This document shows positions 38,089-45,333 of a stretch of DNA of 47,592 nt, piece after piece. Under the pieces are notes generated by a model. It was not told the origin of the DNA and ran no database searches. It saw only the letters and a program-made list of their open reading frames with translations. How positions within the stretch are numbered: position 1 is the first letter of the stretch; each line of letters starts with the position of its first letter. The position numbers and the translations under genes are program-made. This stretch comes from a virus. The DNA lies in the IMG/VR virus record IMGVR_UViG_3300036715_000530, positions 1-47,592 of that record. One strand, written 5' to 3'.

Positions 38089-38379
38089 ATGACCGAAGAC
38101 TTCAGCAATCATACGGTTAGCATTGGCGAGGCTAAGGCGGCAAAACACCATGATGCGGCGCTTTGGACGCCACGCGATGTTTTAATCAAGGCATTGCGCG
38201 AAATTGATAGTGGCGAGATTAAGCCTGATCATGTAATGTTGGTTTTTGCTACTGTTGATGTCGATGGCGACACAGAGCAAACCTATTTCCGTAGCGTTCC
38301 TAGCACATTTTACAGTGTTGATATGTTGAGCGCTGCAATTCACGATACCTTTAGGAAAGATAGTCATTATGTCACTTGA
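38089..38379 (+). CDS. Unknown 96-aa protein
   Basis: ATG 38089 is preceded by TTAGGAATTTAC; upstream in-frame codons lie within the previous gene. The product (TPRDVLIKALREIDSGEIKPDHVMLVFATVDVDGD) is a small alpha/beta protein similar in style to phage proteins that accompany nucleases. Overlaps the VRR-NUC gene by 11 bases. Confidence 0.66.
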   Translation: MTEDFSNHTVSIGEAKAAKHHDAALWTPRDVLIKALREIDSGEIKPDHVMLVFATVDVDGDTEQTYFRSVPSTFYSVDMLSAAIHDTFRKDSHYVT

Positions 38380-38869
38380 TCCATGGAGCTATGCCGAGAA
38401 AACCCGCAAGGAACATGCCGAGCAAGTCGCGCTATTCATGTGGGCAGCTATGGCTAAGAATTACGGTGTATTGGCCGCTAACACTACGTCTAGTTATAGC
38501 GTTGCTGGTTATGCCGAGTTTCACAAAGTCAACCCGGTTGTGCAACTTAAATGGCTTCACGCAATCCATAATCAAGGTCATGGCGACAAGATACGCGGAG
38601 GCATGGCCAAAGCTGAAGGCGTTAAGGCTGGCGTATTTGATATATTCTTGCCAGTGCCAAAGGAAGCTTATGGTATTGAACCTTGCGGCTATATGCAGCT
38701 TGATTATTGCGGTCTATACATAGAACTTAAGCGCAAAGATGGCGGCAAGGCTTCAACCGAACAGCTTGACTTTCAAAATGATATGCATCAAGCTGGCTAT
38801 AAGGCGGAAATTTGCCATGGTTGGGAAGCGGCGAGAGATTGCATATTGGAGTATCTAAATGCTAATTAA
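38369..38869 (+). CDS. VRR-NUC domain nuclease
   Basis: 166 residues. EHAEQVALFMW (15-25), LHAIHNQGHGDK (63-74), GVKAGVFDIFLPVP (84-97, D91), GLYIELKRK (115-123, E119 and K121) and TEQLDFQNDM form the complete VRR-NUC layout of the PD-(D/E)XK superfamily. Such phage enzymes are thought to cut branched DNA, as Holliday junction resolvases do. It would complement the recombination set on the minus strand. Confidence 0.85.
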   Translation: MSLDPWSYAEKTRKEHAEQVALFMWAAMAKNYGVLAANTTSSYSVAGYAEFHKVNPVVQLKWLHAIHNQGHGDKIRGGMAKAEGVKAGVFDIFLPVPKEAYGIEPCGYMQLDYCGLYIELKRKDGGKASTEQLDFQNDMHQAGYKAEICHGWEAARDCILEYLNAN

Positions 38870-39041
38870 AGTTATCACAATTGACCTTGTTACAGGCAAA
38901 ACCCATAGCGAAACCAATTGCAACATTCTGCGCCCAAATGGTAAAAAATGGCTTGACAAACATATGATATGGGCGTTTAGCAATAATCACGGGGTTCAAA
39001 TGTTGAACCTTGCAGACAAGGAACCGGAAACCAATGTCTAA
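38859..39041 (+). CDS. Unknown 60-aa protein
   Basis: ATG 38859 overlaps the nuclease gene. The product (LIKVITIDLVTGKTHSETNC, then MIWAFSNNHGVQMLNL) is a beta-rich small protein. It carries the next gene's AAGGAACCGG leader in its last codons. Confidence 0.63.
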   Translation: MLIKVITIDLVTGKTHSETNCNILRPNGKKWLDKHMIWAFSNNHGVQMLNLADKEPETNV

Positions 39042-39201
39042 TCGAAATTACTTTACCCGCCCCATGCAAGCCGGTGGCCGCAATGATCCCGGCTATGGCA
39101 GGACGCAGATAGGCCAAGGCAATAACCGACGCATTGGCTGGCCATGGTGGTTATTCGCCGCTGCAATTGTCGCCTATTTCGGGTGGCAGTTTATCCGCTA
39201 A
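39034..39201 (+). CDS. 55-aa membrane protein
   Basis: ATG 39034, after AAGGAACCGGAAACC. A Gly/Arg/Asn-rich N-terminus is followed by one span (WPWWLFAAAIVAYFGWQFI) with a single Arg at the end, which predicts a C-out or short-tailed membrane protein. It is followed directly by the tRNA gene. Confidence 0.65.
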   Translation: MSNRNYFTRPMQAGGRNDPGYGRTQIGQGNNRRIGWPWWLFAAAIVAYFGWQFIR

Positions 39202-39209
39202 TCTCCCTT

Positions 39210-39294
39210 GCGAGCGTGGCGAAATTGGTAAACGCATGAGACTTAAAATCTCCCGGCTTAGGCTTTGCGGGTTCAAGTCCCGCCGCTCGCACCA
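39210..39294 (+). tRNA. tRNA-Leu(UAA) with encoded CCA
   Basis: The acceptor stem GCGAGCG pairs with CGCTCGC; discriminator A and CCA end at 39294. The anticodon loop CTTAAAA gives UAA. A class II variable arm (CCCGGCTTAGGCTTTGCGG region) and the T arm GGGTTCAAGTCCC are clear. One T-C mismatch lies at the base of the anticodon stem. It reads TTA, a codon used often in this phage. Confidence 0.92.
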
Positions 39295-39311
39295 TTCACA
39301 AGGAAAAGCCC

Positions 39312-39464
39312 ATGGGTAATAGCACGGCTCATATTGCACGTCGTGACGAAATCAATGAAAGACTTAGCGAAATGACGTTCAGGCAAATTTGCGAACTTGT
39401 TTGCACGTTAGAAGGCAGGATTGCTCAACTTGAATTACTTAGAAGGGATAAAGTCAATGCTTAA
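39312..39464 (+). CDS. 50-aa coiled-coil protein
   Basis: It starts after CACAAGGAAAAGCCC. The sequence (RRDEINERLSEMTFRQICELVCTLEGRIAQLELLRR) is a clear amphipathic coiled coil. No family recognised. Overlaps the next gene by eight bases. Confidence 0.62.
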   Translation: MGNSTAHIARRDEINERLSEMTFRQICELVCTLEGRIAQLELLRRDKVNA

Positions 39465-40119
39465 TTATACGTCATGCGGCAAGGAAATTCTTGTTAGCAA
39501 TGTCCATTTTGGCGAAGCATGTAGCGAAGACGATGCCAATGCTGTTGTCGAGGCGCTTAATACAATGGAAAACAAGCCCGATAAATTCGATTATGTTGCT
39601 GAAGCTAACGTGACTTTGAGCAATCAATTTCATGGCGAGCTAGTGCCATTGTTTTCTTTTGGCCATACTCTCGATGCTGCTATCGCGGCTTTGTCCGGCT
39701 TAGACATTGTGAAAAAGTCGTTGTTTTATGGGCGGCCTAACAACTTATCAATTTCTCCAACCGATAACTATTGCGAGCTTTTGCCGCATAAAATTGCCGT
39801 TAATTCCGATACGATGACGGTTGTCGATGCCGAAAAAGTTATACATGGTATTATCGGTCTTGCTACTGAAGCTGGCGAGTTGCTAGAGCTATTGCGCGAC
39901 ACGCTTAACGGCATGCCGCTGGACCTTACCAATCTTAAGGAGGAAGTCGGGGACGGCAAATGGTATATGGCCATTCTTGCGCGTGCGGCGGGCTTTGTGT
40001 GGGGAGATGATGAGCGCTCTAACATTGCCAAGCTTCGCGCTCGCTTCCCTAACGCCTTTACCGAATACGACGCCAACAATCGGAATTTGGACAGCGAAAG
40101 AAAAATTCTCGAAAGTTGA
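39457..40119 (+). CDS. MazG-like NTP pyrophosphohydrolase with N-terminal extension
   Basis: 220 residues from ATG 39457. The C-terminal half has the MazG-type helical bundle: HGIIGLATEAGELLELL (E138, E141) and LKEEVGDGKWYMAIL (E162, E163, D166). The N-terminal 110 residues form a separate domain of unknown type, beginning YTSCGKEILVSNVHFGEACSEDDANAVVEALN. Phage MazG proteins hydrolyse NTPs or dNTPs, or lower (p)ppGpp. The cysteines in the N-terminal domain may bind a metal. Confidence 0.8.
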   Translation: MLNYTSCGKEILVSNVHFGEACSEDDANAVVEALNTMENKPDKFDYVAEANVTLSNQFHGELVPLFSFGHTLDAAIAALSGLDIVKKSLFYGRPNNLSISPTDNYCELLPHKIAVNSDTMTVVDAEKVIHGIIGLATEAGELLELLRDTLNGMPLDLTNLKEEVGDGKWYMAILARAAGFVWGDDERSNIAKLRARFPNAFTEYDANNRNLDSERKILES

Positions 40120-40128
40120 AAAAAGGTG

Positions 40129-40157
40129 TTGACAGTCGTTTAGGCGGCTCCTATCTG
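40129..40157 (+). promoter_or_regulatory. Promoter TTGACA-17-TATCTG
   Basis: TTGACA 40129-40134, a 17-base spacer, TATCTG 40152-40157. The GGCTCCTATCT sequence around the -10 is identical to that of the promoter at 46805. It drives the gene at 40217 and possibly the lysis genes. Confidence 0.75.
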
Positions 40158-40216
40158 CTAATTACCGAACCGGACAAATCCAGTTCACATTTTGAAAGAG
40201 AGAGAGAGAAAATATC

Positions 40217-40840
40217 ATGGCAAAGCGTAATCCTATCAGCGTTCGCGGTATCGAATTGCTGGCGCTGATTGCTGGCGCCGAAGGCGGGAGCCTTATGCTC
40301 ACGCAGGACGAAGGCGCAGAGGCGGTTAAGGCTGGCTTTGCAACCGTTGACACGGCGACGACCGATGGCGACACGGCGGCGGTTTCGCTTACCGATGCGG
40401 GCCGTGCGGCTCTTACCGGTAACGGTGGCGTTGCTACCAAGTTCGAAATCGAAGACAACGTTCCGCTTCCTACCGGCACTTCGGGCAATCGTCGGGGCCG
40501 CGTGGCGCAGTATCCTTTCGCCATGCTTGAAGTTGGCCAGTCTTTCCACGTTCCGAAGACGGAAGCCAACCCCGACCCTGCCAACCGGCTCGCTTCGTCC
40601 GTTACCGGCGCGCGTGACCAGTTTGCGGTTGCAACCGGCGAAAACAAGGACGTTGTTGTCACGGAATATCAGCGCGGCGAAGACGGCAAGTATGTTAAGG
40701 ACGCCGAGGGTAAGCGCATTGCTACCGGCACGCGTACCGAAAGCCGCCCGGTCAAGACGCTGGTTCGCGACTTCAAGGTCGCAAGCGTCGGTGCTGATGA
40801 TCCCAAGGGCGAAGGCGCCCGCGTGTGGCGCATTGCCTAA
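40217..40840 (+). CDS. DUF7303-like protein, 207 aa, GC-rich
   Basis: It has its own promoter, a purine leader (GAGAGAGAGAGAAAA), and three hairpins behind it, which suggests high independent expression. The central RRGRVAQYPFAMLEVGQSFHVP resembles DUF7303-type phage proteins (YPF-x3-VGQSF). The N-terminal half is Ala/Thr/Gly rich. Codons end in G or C far more often than in neighbouring small genes, which also opens long shadow frames on the other strand. Function unknown. Confidence 0.72.
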   Translation: MAKRNPISVRGIELLALIAGAEGGSLMLTQDEGAEAVKAGFATVDTATTDGDTAAVSLTDAGRAALTGNGGVATKFEIEDNVPLPTGTSGNRRGRVAQYPFAMLEVGQSFHVPKTEANPDPANRLASSVTGARDQFAVATGENKDVVVTEYQRGEDGKYVKDAEGKRIATGTRTESRPVKTLVRDFKVASVGADDPKGEGARVWRIA

Positions 40841-40844
40841 GGGA

Positions 40845-40872
40845 ATTGCAGGCTGTGCCAATCGCCTGCAAT
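40845..40872 (+). terminator. Hairpin after the DUF7303-like gene
   Basis: Perfect 9-bp arms ATTGCAGGC and GCCTGCAAT, no T-run. A second small hairpin CGGCTAT/ATAGCCG follows at 40878-40899. Confidence 0.6.
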
Positions 40873-40956
40873 CAAGGCGGCTATTCCAACCTATAGCCGG
40901 TTAATGGTCGCTTCGCCCGTTTGGTTGGCGGTGACGGGGCCTATGACCTAACACAG

Positions 40957-40998
40957 AGGGGCGGCTAGGGAGCGATCCTTAGCCGCCCCTTTCCTTTT
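40957..40998 (+). terminator. Terminator before the lysis genes
   Basis: Perfect 11-bp arms AGGGGCGGCTA and TAGCCGCCCCT followed by TTCCTTTT. It insulates the highly expressed upstream gene from the lysis cassette. Confidence 0.8.
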
Positions 40999-41052
40999 GT
41001 GCCGAGCGGGCCTATAGGGGCCGCTACGCCTTGCTAGAGGGAACCGGAAGCC

Positions 41053-41328
41053 ATGCCCGACGCCACCACAGACACCGCGCCTACCGACAAGGTTAGGACG
41101 CCGCTCGACACCTCAACCGTTATGGCGTTTGGCGTTGGCCTAGTTATGATAATTGCTCTTGGCGTCTCGGTTTATACTAGCGACAAAGAGTTAACCCGCG
41201 ATTTGGCAAAAAACTTTGTCGGTCCCGCGTTCCTGTTAATTATTGGCTATTATTTCGGTTCGTCTAGCTCTAGCAAGCGCAAAGACGAAACCATCGCCAA
41301 TCAAGCTTCAGCAGCTGCAAACCAGTGA
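41053..41328 (+). CDS. Holin-like two-span membrane protein
   Basis: 91 residues: a soluble N-terminus of about 23 residues, a first span (AFGVGLVMIIALGVSVY), a charged loop, a second span (VGPAFLLIIGYYFG), then a Ser/Lys/Ala tail. Its end overlaps the endolysin start. Position and topology fit a holin, though antiholin or phage-specific membrane roles are possible. The leader GGGAACCGGAAGCC is the phage's usual type. Confidence 0.68.
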   Translation: MPDATTDTAPTDKVRTPLDTSTVMAFGVGLVMIIALGVSVYTSDKELTRDLAKNFVGPAFLLIIGYYFGSSSSSKRKDETIANQASAAANQ

Positions 41329-42074
41329 CAACTTCCCTATATAAACCCTCGTTGGCCTTGGTGCTGGCGCATGAAGGCGGCTACGTCAATCATCCTGCCG
41401 ACCCCGGCGGGCCTACTAATCATGGCGTCACACAGCGGGTTTACGATGCTTACCGCAAATTGCATGGCCAGTCTGTGCAGTCGGTTAAAGCCATATGCAC
41501 AAGCGAAGTTGAAGAAATTTACCGCAAGCAATACTGGCGCAATATTCGCGGCGATGATTTGCCGAGCGGCTTAGATTATGCCGTGTTTGACTTCGCTGTT
41601 AATTCCGGCATTGCTCGCGCCGTGCGTTATCTGCAAAGAGCGGTTGGCGTTAAAGACGATGCCGTCATGGGTGATGAAACCTTAAGCCACGTAATCGCGG
41701 CTTATAAGGCAAATCCTGAAAAGCTAATTACTCAATACTGTGCCAACCGGCTTGCATTTATGCAAGGGCTTTCGATTTACGCTACCTTTGGCAAAGGCTG
41801 GTTTAGGCGAGTAATGGGAGCTAAAGCCGGTTATCAGTTAAATGATGATGGGGTTATTGACTTGGCTATTAAAATGGCCGGGAATAGCACATTCATTGCC
41901 CCTCTGGCGGCTATTGGCGCAATAGAGGGAGAAATCCCGGCGAAAGCGGTAGCTACAGATAATTGTCAAGTTGATGAAAACACTTTCCCCACAATGTCAA
42001 TTGAGACGCTAGAGAGTATCGCCAGCTTTAACGATACCTTGGCAATGCAAATTCTAGCCGATAAGATAGTCTAA
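41325..42074 (+). CDS. Endolysin, GH108-type muramidase
   Basis: 249 residues from GTG 41325 (ATG-free overlap with the holin-like stop). The N-terminal LAHEGGYVNHPADPGGPTNHGVT with catalytic Glu17 and the GLDYAVFDFAVNSG segment are diagnostic of the GH108 lysozyme family with its peptidoglycan-binding domain in the C-terminal half. Residues beyond about 185 (AGNSTFIAPLAAIGAIEGEIPAK) are extra and unfamiliar. It cuts the sugar backbone of murein at the end of infection. No signal peptide, so export needs the holin. Confidence 0.9.
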   Translation: MTTSLYKPSLALVLAHEGGYVNHPADPGGPTNHGVTQRVYDAYRKLHGQSVQSVKAICTSEVEEIYRKQYWRNIRGDDLPSGLDYAVFDFAVNSGIARAVRYLQRAVGVKDDAVMGDETLSHVIAAYKANPEKLITQYCANRLAFMQGLSIYATFGKGWFRRVMGAKAGYQLNDDGVIDLAIKMAGNSTFIAPLAAIGAIEGEIPAKAVATDNCQVDENTFPTMSIETLESIASFNDTLAMQILADKIV

Positions 42075-42292
42075 TGACCGACGCGGCAATCGGCATAATT
42101 CTCCAATATGGTGCAATTGGAGTTGGCATTATTGTTTTAGCTATTGCTTACGCTAAGAAAGATAAACAGCTAGACGGTGTAAATGAAAAGCGGGTTGCCG
42201 AGGCAAGGGAAAGCATTAAAGCAATTGAGCAAAATACTAATACGCTCGAAACCCTGACCGAAGTCTTACGCGACCGGAAAAGTGGCAAGTGA
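42074..42292 (+). CDS. 72-aa membrane protein with coiled coil, spanin-like
   Basis: It starts in a TAATG overlap with the endolysin. An N-terminal span (IILQYGAIGVGIIVLAIAY) precedes a charged helix (EKRVAEARESIKAIEQNTNTLETLTEVL), the layout of a small inner-membrane spanin or a holin partner. With the lipoprotein at 42872 it may form the outer-membrane-breaking pair, but this is inference. Confidence 0.6.
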   Translation: MTDAAIGIILQYGAIGVGIIVLAIAYAKKDKQLDGVNEKRVAEARESIKAIEQNTNTLETLTEVLRDRKSGK

Positions 42293-42489
42293 TGCTTAGG
42301 AAAATTGCAACCATGTTGGGCCTATTTTCACAACCTAAGTTAGAGCGGCCTAAGCCCGACCCTATAAGCGCGCAAATAACAATCGCTACACAGCGAAACG
42401 CCGCCGCCGCTCACAATCTAAACAACTTGATTAAGCGCGATAACGACAGTATGACCCGAATAGTTGTCGATATTGTGGGTAAAATGTAA
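42292..42489 (+). CDS. Unknown 65-aa protein in the lysis block
   Basis: ATG 42292 shares bases with the previous TGA; a GTG three bases earlier is an alternative. The product (MLRKIATMLGLFSQPKLERPKPDP, then ISAQITIATQRNAAAAHNL) is a short, partly amphipathic protein. Unrecognised. Confidence 0.58.
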   Translation: MLRKIATMLGLFSQPKLERPKPDPISAQITIATQRNAAAAHNLNNLIKRDNDSMTRIVVDIVGKM

Positions 42490-42875
42490 TGGATATTTAT
42501 ATTGCAATGTTGGGCGGGGTTTTTATTAGCTCGCTTTTCGTGTTTTGCATTTGGTTAAATGTTTTCTTCAAGACATTTAAGGAGCCTAGCGGCAATATTT
42601 CCCATTCGAAGCTGATCATTACTAGCTTTGGTTTAGTAATTAATTCCATTTCTATTTTAATGGTAATGGTTAGCCGCATTTATTCTTTGTTCAATCCAAT
42701 AGATTTGACATTGGCTATAAATCTTTGTTATGGCGGCATGGTTTTAAGCGATGCTTTGTTTTTACTTTCTGCCTCGATAGGCAAGCATTTTAACTATATC
42801 AAAGTATTTGCCATTACTTTAACGGCGTGGTTTGTAATGTGTTTGTTTGTTTATAAGGAAGGATTGATGATATGA
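42489..42875 (+). CDS. Four-span membrane protein, 128 aa
   Basis: TAATG overlap with the previous gene. Four hydrophobic spans can be counted (AMLGGVFISSLFVFCIWL, IITSFGLVINSISILMVMV, LAINLCYGGMVLSDALFLL, VFAITLTAWFVMCLFVY), with short loops. A second holin, antiholin or superinfection-exclusion protein is possible. The base composition is AT-richer than its neighbours, which often marks acquired genes. Confidence 0.63.
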   Translation: MDIYIAMLGGVFISSLFVFCIWLNVFFKTFKEPSGNISHSKLIITSFGLVINSISILMVMVSRIYSLFNPIDLTLAINLCYGGMVLSDALFLLSASIGKHFNYIKVFAITLTAWFVMCLFVYKEGLMI

Positions 42876-43240
42876 AGCGTATTTGGTTATTCGCAATCGC
42901 GGCTTGTCTTTCGGCTTGCGGCGGTACTATTAGCACGGTTGCTAATGTGGCCACTTCGCCAACGCCCATTTTAGCGGCAACTGCCATGGACGAGAAAGCC
43001 ATGTATGCCGCTGAAGCTTTCTATAACGTGCCAGCGCAGGCTTATGTGAAGGCTAACAGCAACGGCCAGTTGTCGCCATCGCTGAAGGCAACGCTTAAGC
43101 CTCTGCTAATCAAGGCTAAGGAACTTTTGGACGGCGTGCGGGCGGCATACCGACTTGGTGACGCATCCGGCTTTAGTGCCAAGTATGCTGCACTGAAAGA
43201 CGTTGCCGAGCGAGCGAAAGCTTTGATCCCCTCTAAATAA
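42872..43240 (+). CDS. Lipoprotein, 122 aa
   Basis: The N-terminus MKRIWLFAIAACLSAC is a short signal peptide with lipobox LSAC at 13-16 and a lipidated Cys16 (an earlier Cys12 is also possible). The mature part is helical (SLKATLKPLLIKAKELLDGV). It starts in an ATGA overlap. Candidate outer-membrane lipoprotein: spanin partner or superinfection immunity. Confidence 0.7.
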   Translation: MKRIWLFAIAACLSACGGTISTVANVATSPTPILAATAMDEKAMYAAEAFYNVPAQAYVKANSNGQLSPSLKATLKPLLIKAKELLDGVRAAYRLGDASGFSAKYAALKDVAERAKALIPSK

Positions 43241-43251
43241 TAGGTGCAATC

Positions 43252-43521
43252 TTGAATATTCGTTCAATTGTTGATATGCTGCATACCGGCGCAGCATGGG
43301 CGCAGGATTTGCCACCGGTAGTCAAGGCTCTTGGTGGTCCTGCCTTGGCAGCGGCGGTCAAGATTACCGAGACGGTAACGAGTATCGCCACCAACGTTTT
43401 AGACCGGGTTGAGGAAGGCAAGATTGTCGCCAGTTCCGACGAAGCCGCCGAAATCAAGACGATCATTGTCAAGCTGGCCGCGATCAATGACGCACTAGCG
43501 AGCGAGATTGCCAAGAGCTAG
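43252..43521 (+). CDS. Unknown 89-aa protein, TTG start
   Basis: TTG 43252 follows AATAGGTGCAATC. The product is a helical Ala/Val-rich protein (MLHTGAAWAQDLPPVVKALG, EGKIVASSDEAAEIKTIIVKLAAINDAL). No family; last gene of the lysis block, closed by the terminator at 43550. Confidence 0.62.
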   Translation: MNIRSIVDMLHTGAAWAQDLPPVVKALGGPALAAAVKITETVTSIATNVLDRVEEGKIVASSDEAAEIKTIIVKLAAINDALASEIAKS

Positions 43522-43549
43522 GCTTAGGGCGCAAATGACATTCGACAGG

Positions 43550-43577
43550 GGCGGCGGTTAATCCCGCCGCCTTTTTT
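43550..43577 (+). terminator. Rho-independent terminator before the packaging genes
   Basis: Arms GGCGGCGG (43550-43557) and CCGCCGCC (43564-43571), then TTTTTT. A textbook terminator between the lysis and DNA packaging genes. Confidence 0.88.
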
Positions 43578-43613
43578 GTTGCTTAATCGAGATTGAAACG
43601 TTACCTAGGCGCC

Positions 43614-44066
43614 ATGTGGACCGATCCAATATTGATTATTGAGGAAGACGGGGAAGACGAAGCCGCAATGATTGCGGAATTTGTTAAGCTGTCGGCTGCT
43701 CATCCTGAAGTTAAAGCCGAAGAAATTACCGAATATATATTTAAGAATTTGCGCGATCCCGGCTTACGTAGCATTCAAGCCGCTATGGTTTGGACGCGAG
43801 ATTTAGAAATTAAAGAGCGGATTAGACAAGCCAAGCGTCAAGGCGTTGACGCTGCAAACGAATTGACTTTAGAACAATGGGAAGCTGAAGTCTTGGCTAT
43901 TACTCGCGATGTTACTATGGCAGCCAATGACAAGAAAGCCGCATTAGAAGGCTATATGAATATTGCATCTGTTAAAGGTTGGGTTAGAAAAGCAATTGAT
44001 AAAACTGTAACCGACAATCGCCAGCCTTTCCCGCAATTTGTTTTTGCTCAATATTCCGATGCTTGA
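43614..44066 (+). CDS. Terminase small subunit-like protein
   Basis: 150 residues, immediately before the terminase large subunit. Helical N-terminal DNA-binding-like region (DEAAMIAEFVKLSAAHP, EEITEYIFKNL), then LRSIQAAMVWTRDLEIKERIRQAKRQG, typical of small terminases. Start choice: ATG 43614 with TAGG upstream; a TTG at 43593 without ribosome binding site would add seven residues. It recognises the phage pac site and feeds DNA to the large subunit. Confidence 0.75.
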   Translation: MWTDPILIIEEDGEDEAAMIAEFVKLSAAHPEVKAEEITEYIFKNLRDPGLRSIQAAMVWTRDLEIKERIRQAKRQGVDAANELTLEQWEAEVLAITRDVTMAANDKKAALEGYMNIASVKGWVRKAIDKTVTDNRQPFPQFVFAQYSDA

Positions 44067-45333
44067 AGCTACACCACAAAAAATTATTGAACTAACCAAA
44101 CCACAGTTTGAATTAGTTACAACCGATAAACAGTTTCCGGCAATGGTAGCTGGTTTCGGCGCTGGTAAAACCAATGCCTTAATGAAACGTGCGTTGTTTC
44201 TTAAGTTCAAATATCACACTTTGAATATTGCCTATTACTTGCCCACATATGACCTTGTTAGAACAATCGCGTTCCCTCGCTTTCAAGAGGAATTGGCGGA
44301 TATAGGCATGTTCGAAAAAGAACATTACAGCCTAATTCAAAGCCTAACACCAATGATTAAGTTTAATGGCGCAGGCAATATTATTATGCGTACCATGGAT
44401 AATCCGGGGCGCATTGTTGGTTACGAAGTCGCGGACAGTCTAATTGACGAATTAGACACAATGAAGACTGAAGACGCGCGCACAGCTTGGCGAAAGATAT
44501 TGGCTCGCAATCGCCAAAAGAAACCCGACGGGGCTAAAAACACTATTGCAGTCGGTACTACTCCCGAAGGCTTTAAGTTTGTTTATGAGCAATGGAAACA
44601 AAAGCCGCCTAGCGATGAATACCATTTAATCAAAGCAAGTACGCATAGCAACGCGCGTAACTTGCCAGACGGTTATATTGATGATCTAATGGCGGATTAC
44701 CCGACCGCTCTAATCTCTGCTTACATTGATGGCGAATTTGTCAACTTAACTAGCGGTTCGGTATATCCCGAATATGACCGGGCGCTTAACCGGAGTAACC
44801 AGCGGGTAATTACAGGCGAAGCGCTGCATTTCGGCATGGATTTTAATGTGGGCAAAATGGCGGCGGTTTGCTTTGTTCAACGCGAGGGTTGGCCGCATGC
44901 TGTTGCGGAAATAGTTGGAGTGTTAGACACTCCCGCCATGATCAAAGCCATTAAAGCACGCTATCCGCATCATACAATTTTTGTTTATCCCGACGCCAGC
45001 GGGGCGGCTAGAAAATCGAATAATGCTAGTGTTTCAGATTTAGCCTTGTTGGGTCAAGCTGGTTTTAATGTGTTGGCCAATTCAACAAATCCGGCAGTTA
45101 AAGATAGAATTTTGTCGATGAATATTTTGTTAGGTAAAAGACAATTACGGGTAAACGACGATTTTTGTCCTAGCTTCGCTGAAGGCTTGGAGAAGCAATC
45201 TTATAATGATAAGGGGGAGCCGGATAAGACCAGCGGCTTCGATCACGTTAACGACGCGGGCGGCTATTTCGTTTGTTTCCGTTTCCCGGTTATCGGGCAG
45301 CGAGTGCAAAAAGCAAGAATAGGTGGTGTATAA
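44059..45333 (+). CDS. Terminase large subunit
   Basis: 424 residues from ATG 44059. ATPase: Walker A GFGAGKT 32-38, Walker B SLIDELD 127-133, coupling motif VGTTPEG 165-171. Nuclease: GMDFN (D261) and VYPDASG (D312), followed by NDAGGY. This is the complete packaging motor plus headful nuclease of the PBSX/terminase_6-like kind. It cuts and pumps concatemeric DNA through the portal. Overlaps the small subunit by eight bases and the portal by one. Confidence 0.92.
   Translation: MLEATPQKIIELTKPQFELVTTDKQFPAMVAGFGAGKTNALMKRALFLKFKYHTLNIAYYLPTYDLVRTIAFPRFQEELADIGMFEKEHYSLIQSLTPMIKFNGAGNIIMRTMDNPGRIVGYEVADSLIDELDTMKTEDARTAWRKILARNRQKKPDGAKNTIAVGTTPEGFKFVYEQWKQKPPSDEYHLIKASTHSNARNLPDGYIDDLMADYPTALISAYIDGEFVNLTSGSVYPEYDRALNRSNQRVITGEALHFGMDFNVGKMAAVCFVQREGWPHAVAEIVGVLDTPAMIKAIKARYPHHTIFVYPDASGAARKSNNASVSDLALLGQAGFNVLANSTNPAVKDRILSMNILLGKRQLRVNDDFCPSFAEGLEKQSYNDKGEPDKTSGFDHVNDAGGYFVCFRFPVIGQRVQKARIGGV

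Noticed and set aside
38949-38980. TTGACA inside the 60-aa gene as a promoter
   Set aside because: No acceptable -10 at 16-18 bases, and the sequence is well explained as coding.
40151-40861. 236-codon minus-strand frame opposite the DUF7303-like gene
   Set aside because: A shadow frame caused by the GC-rich third positions of the real gene; low-complexity product and no ribosome binding site.
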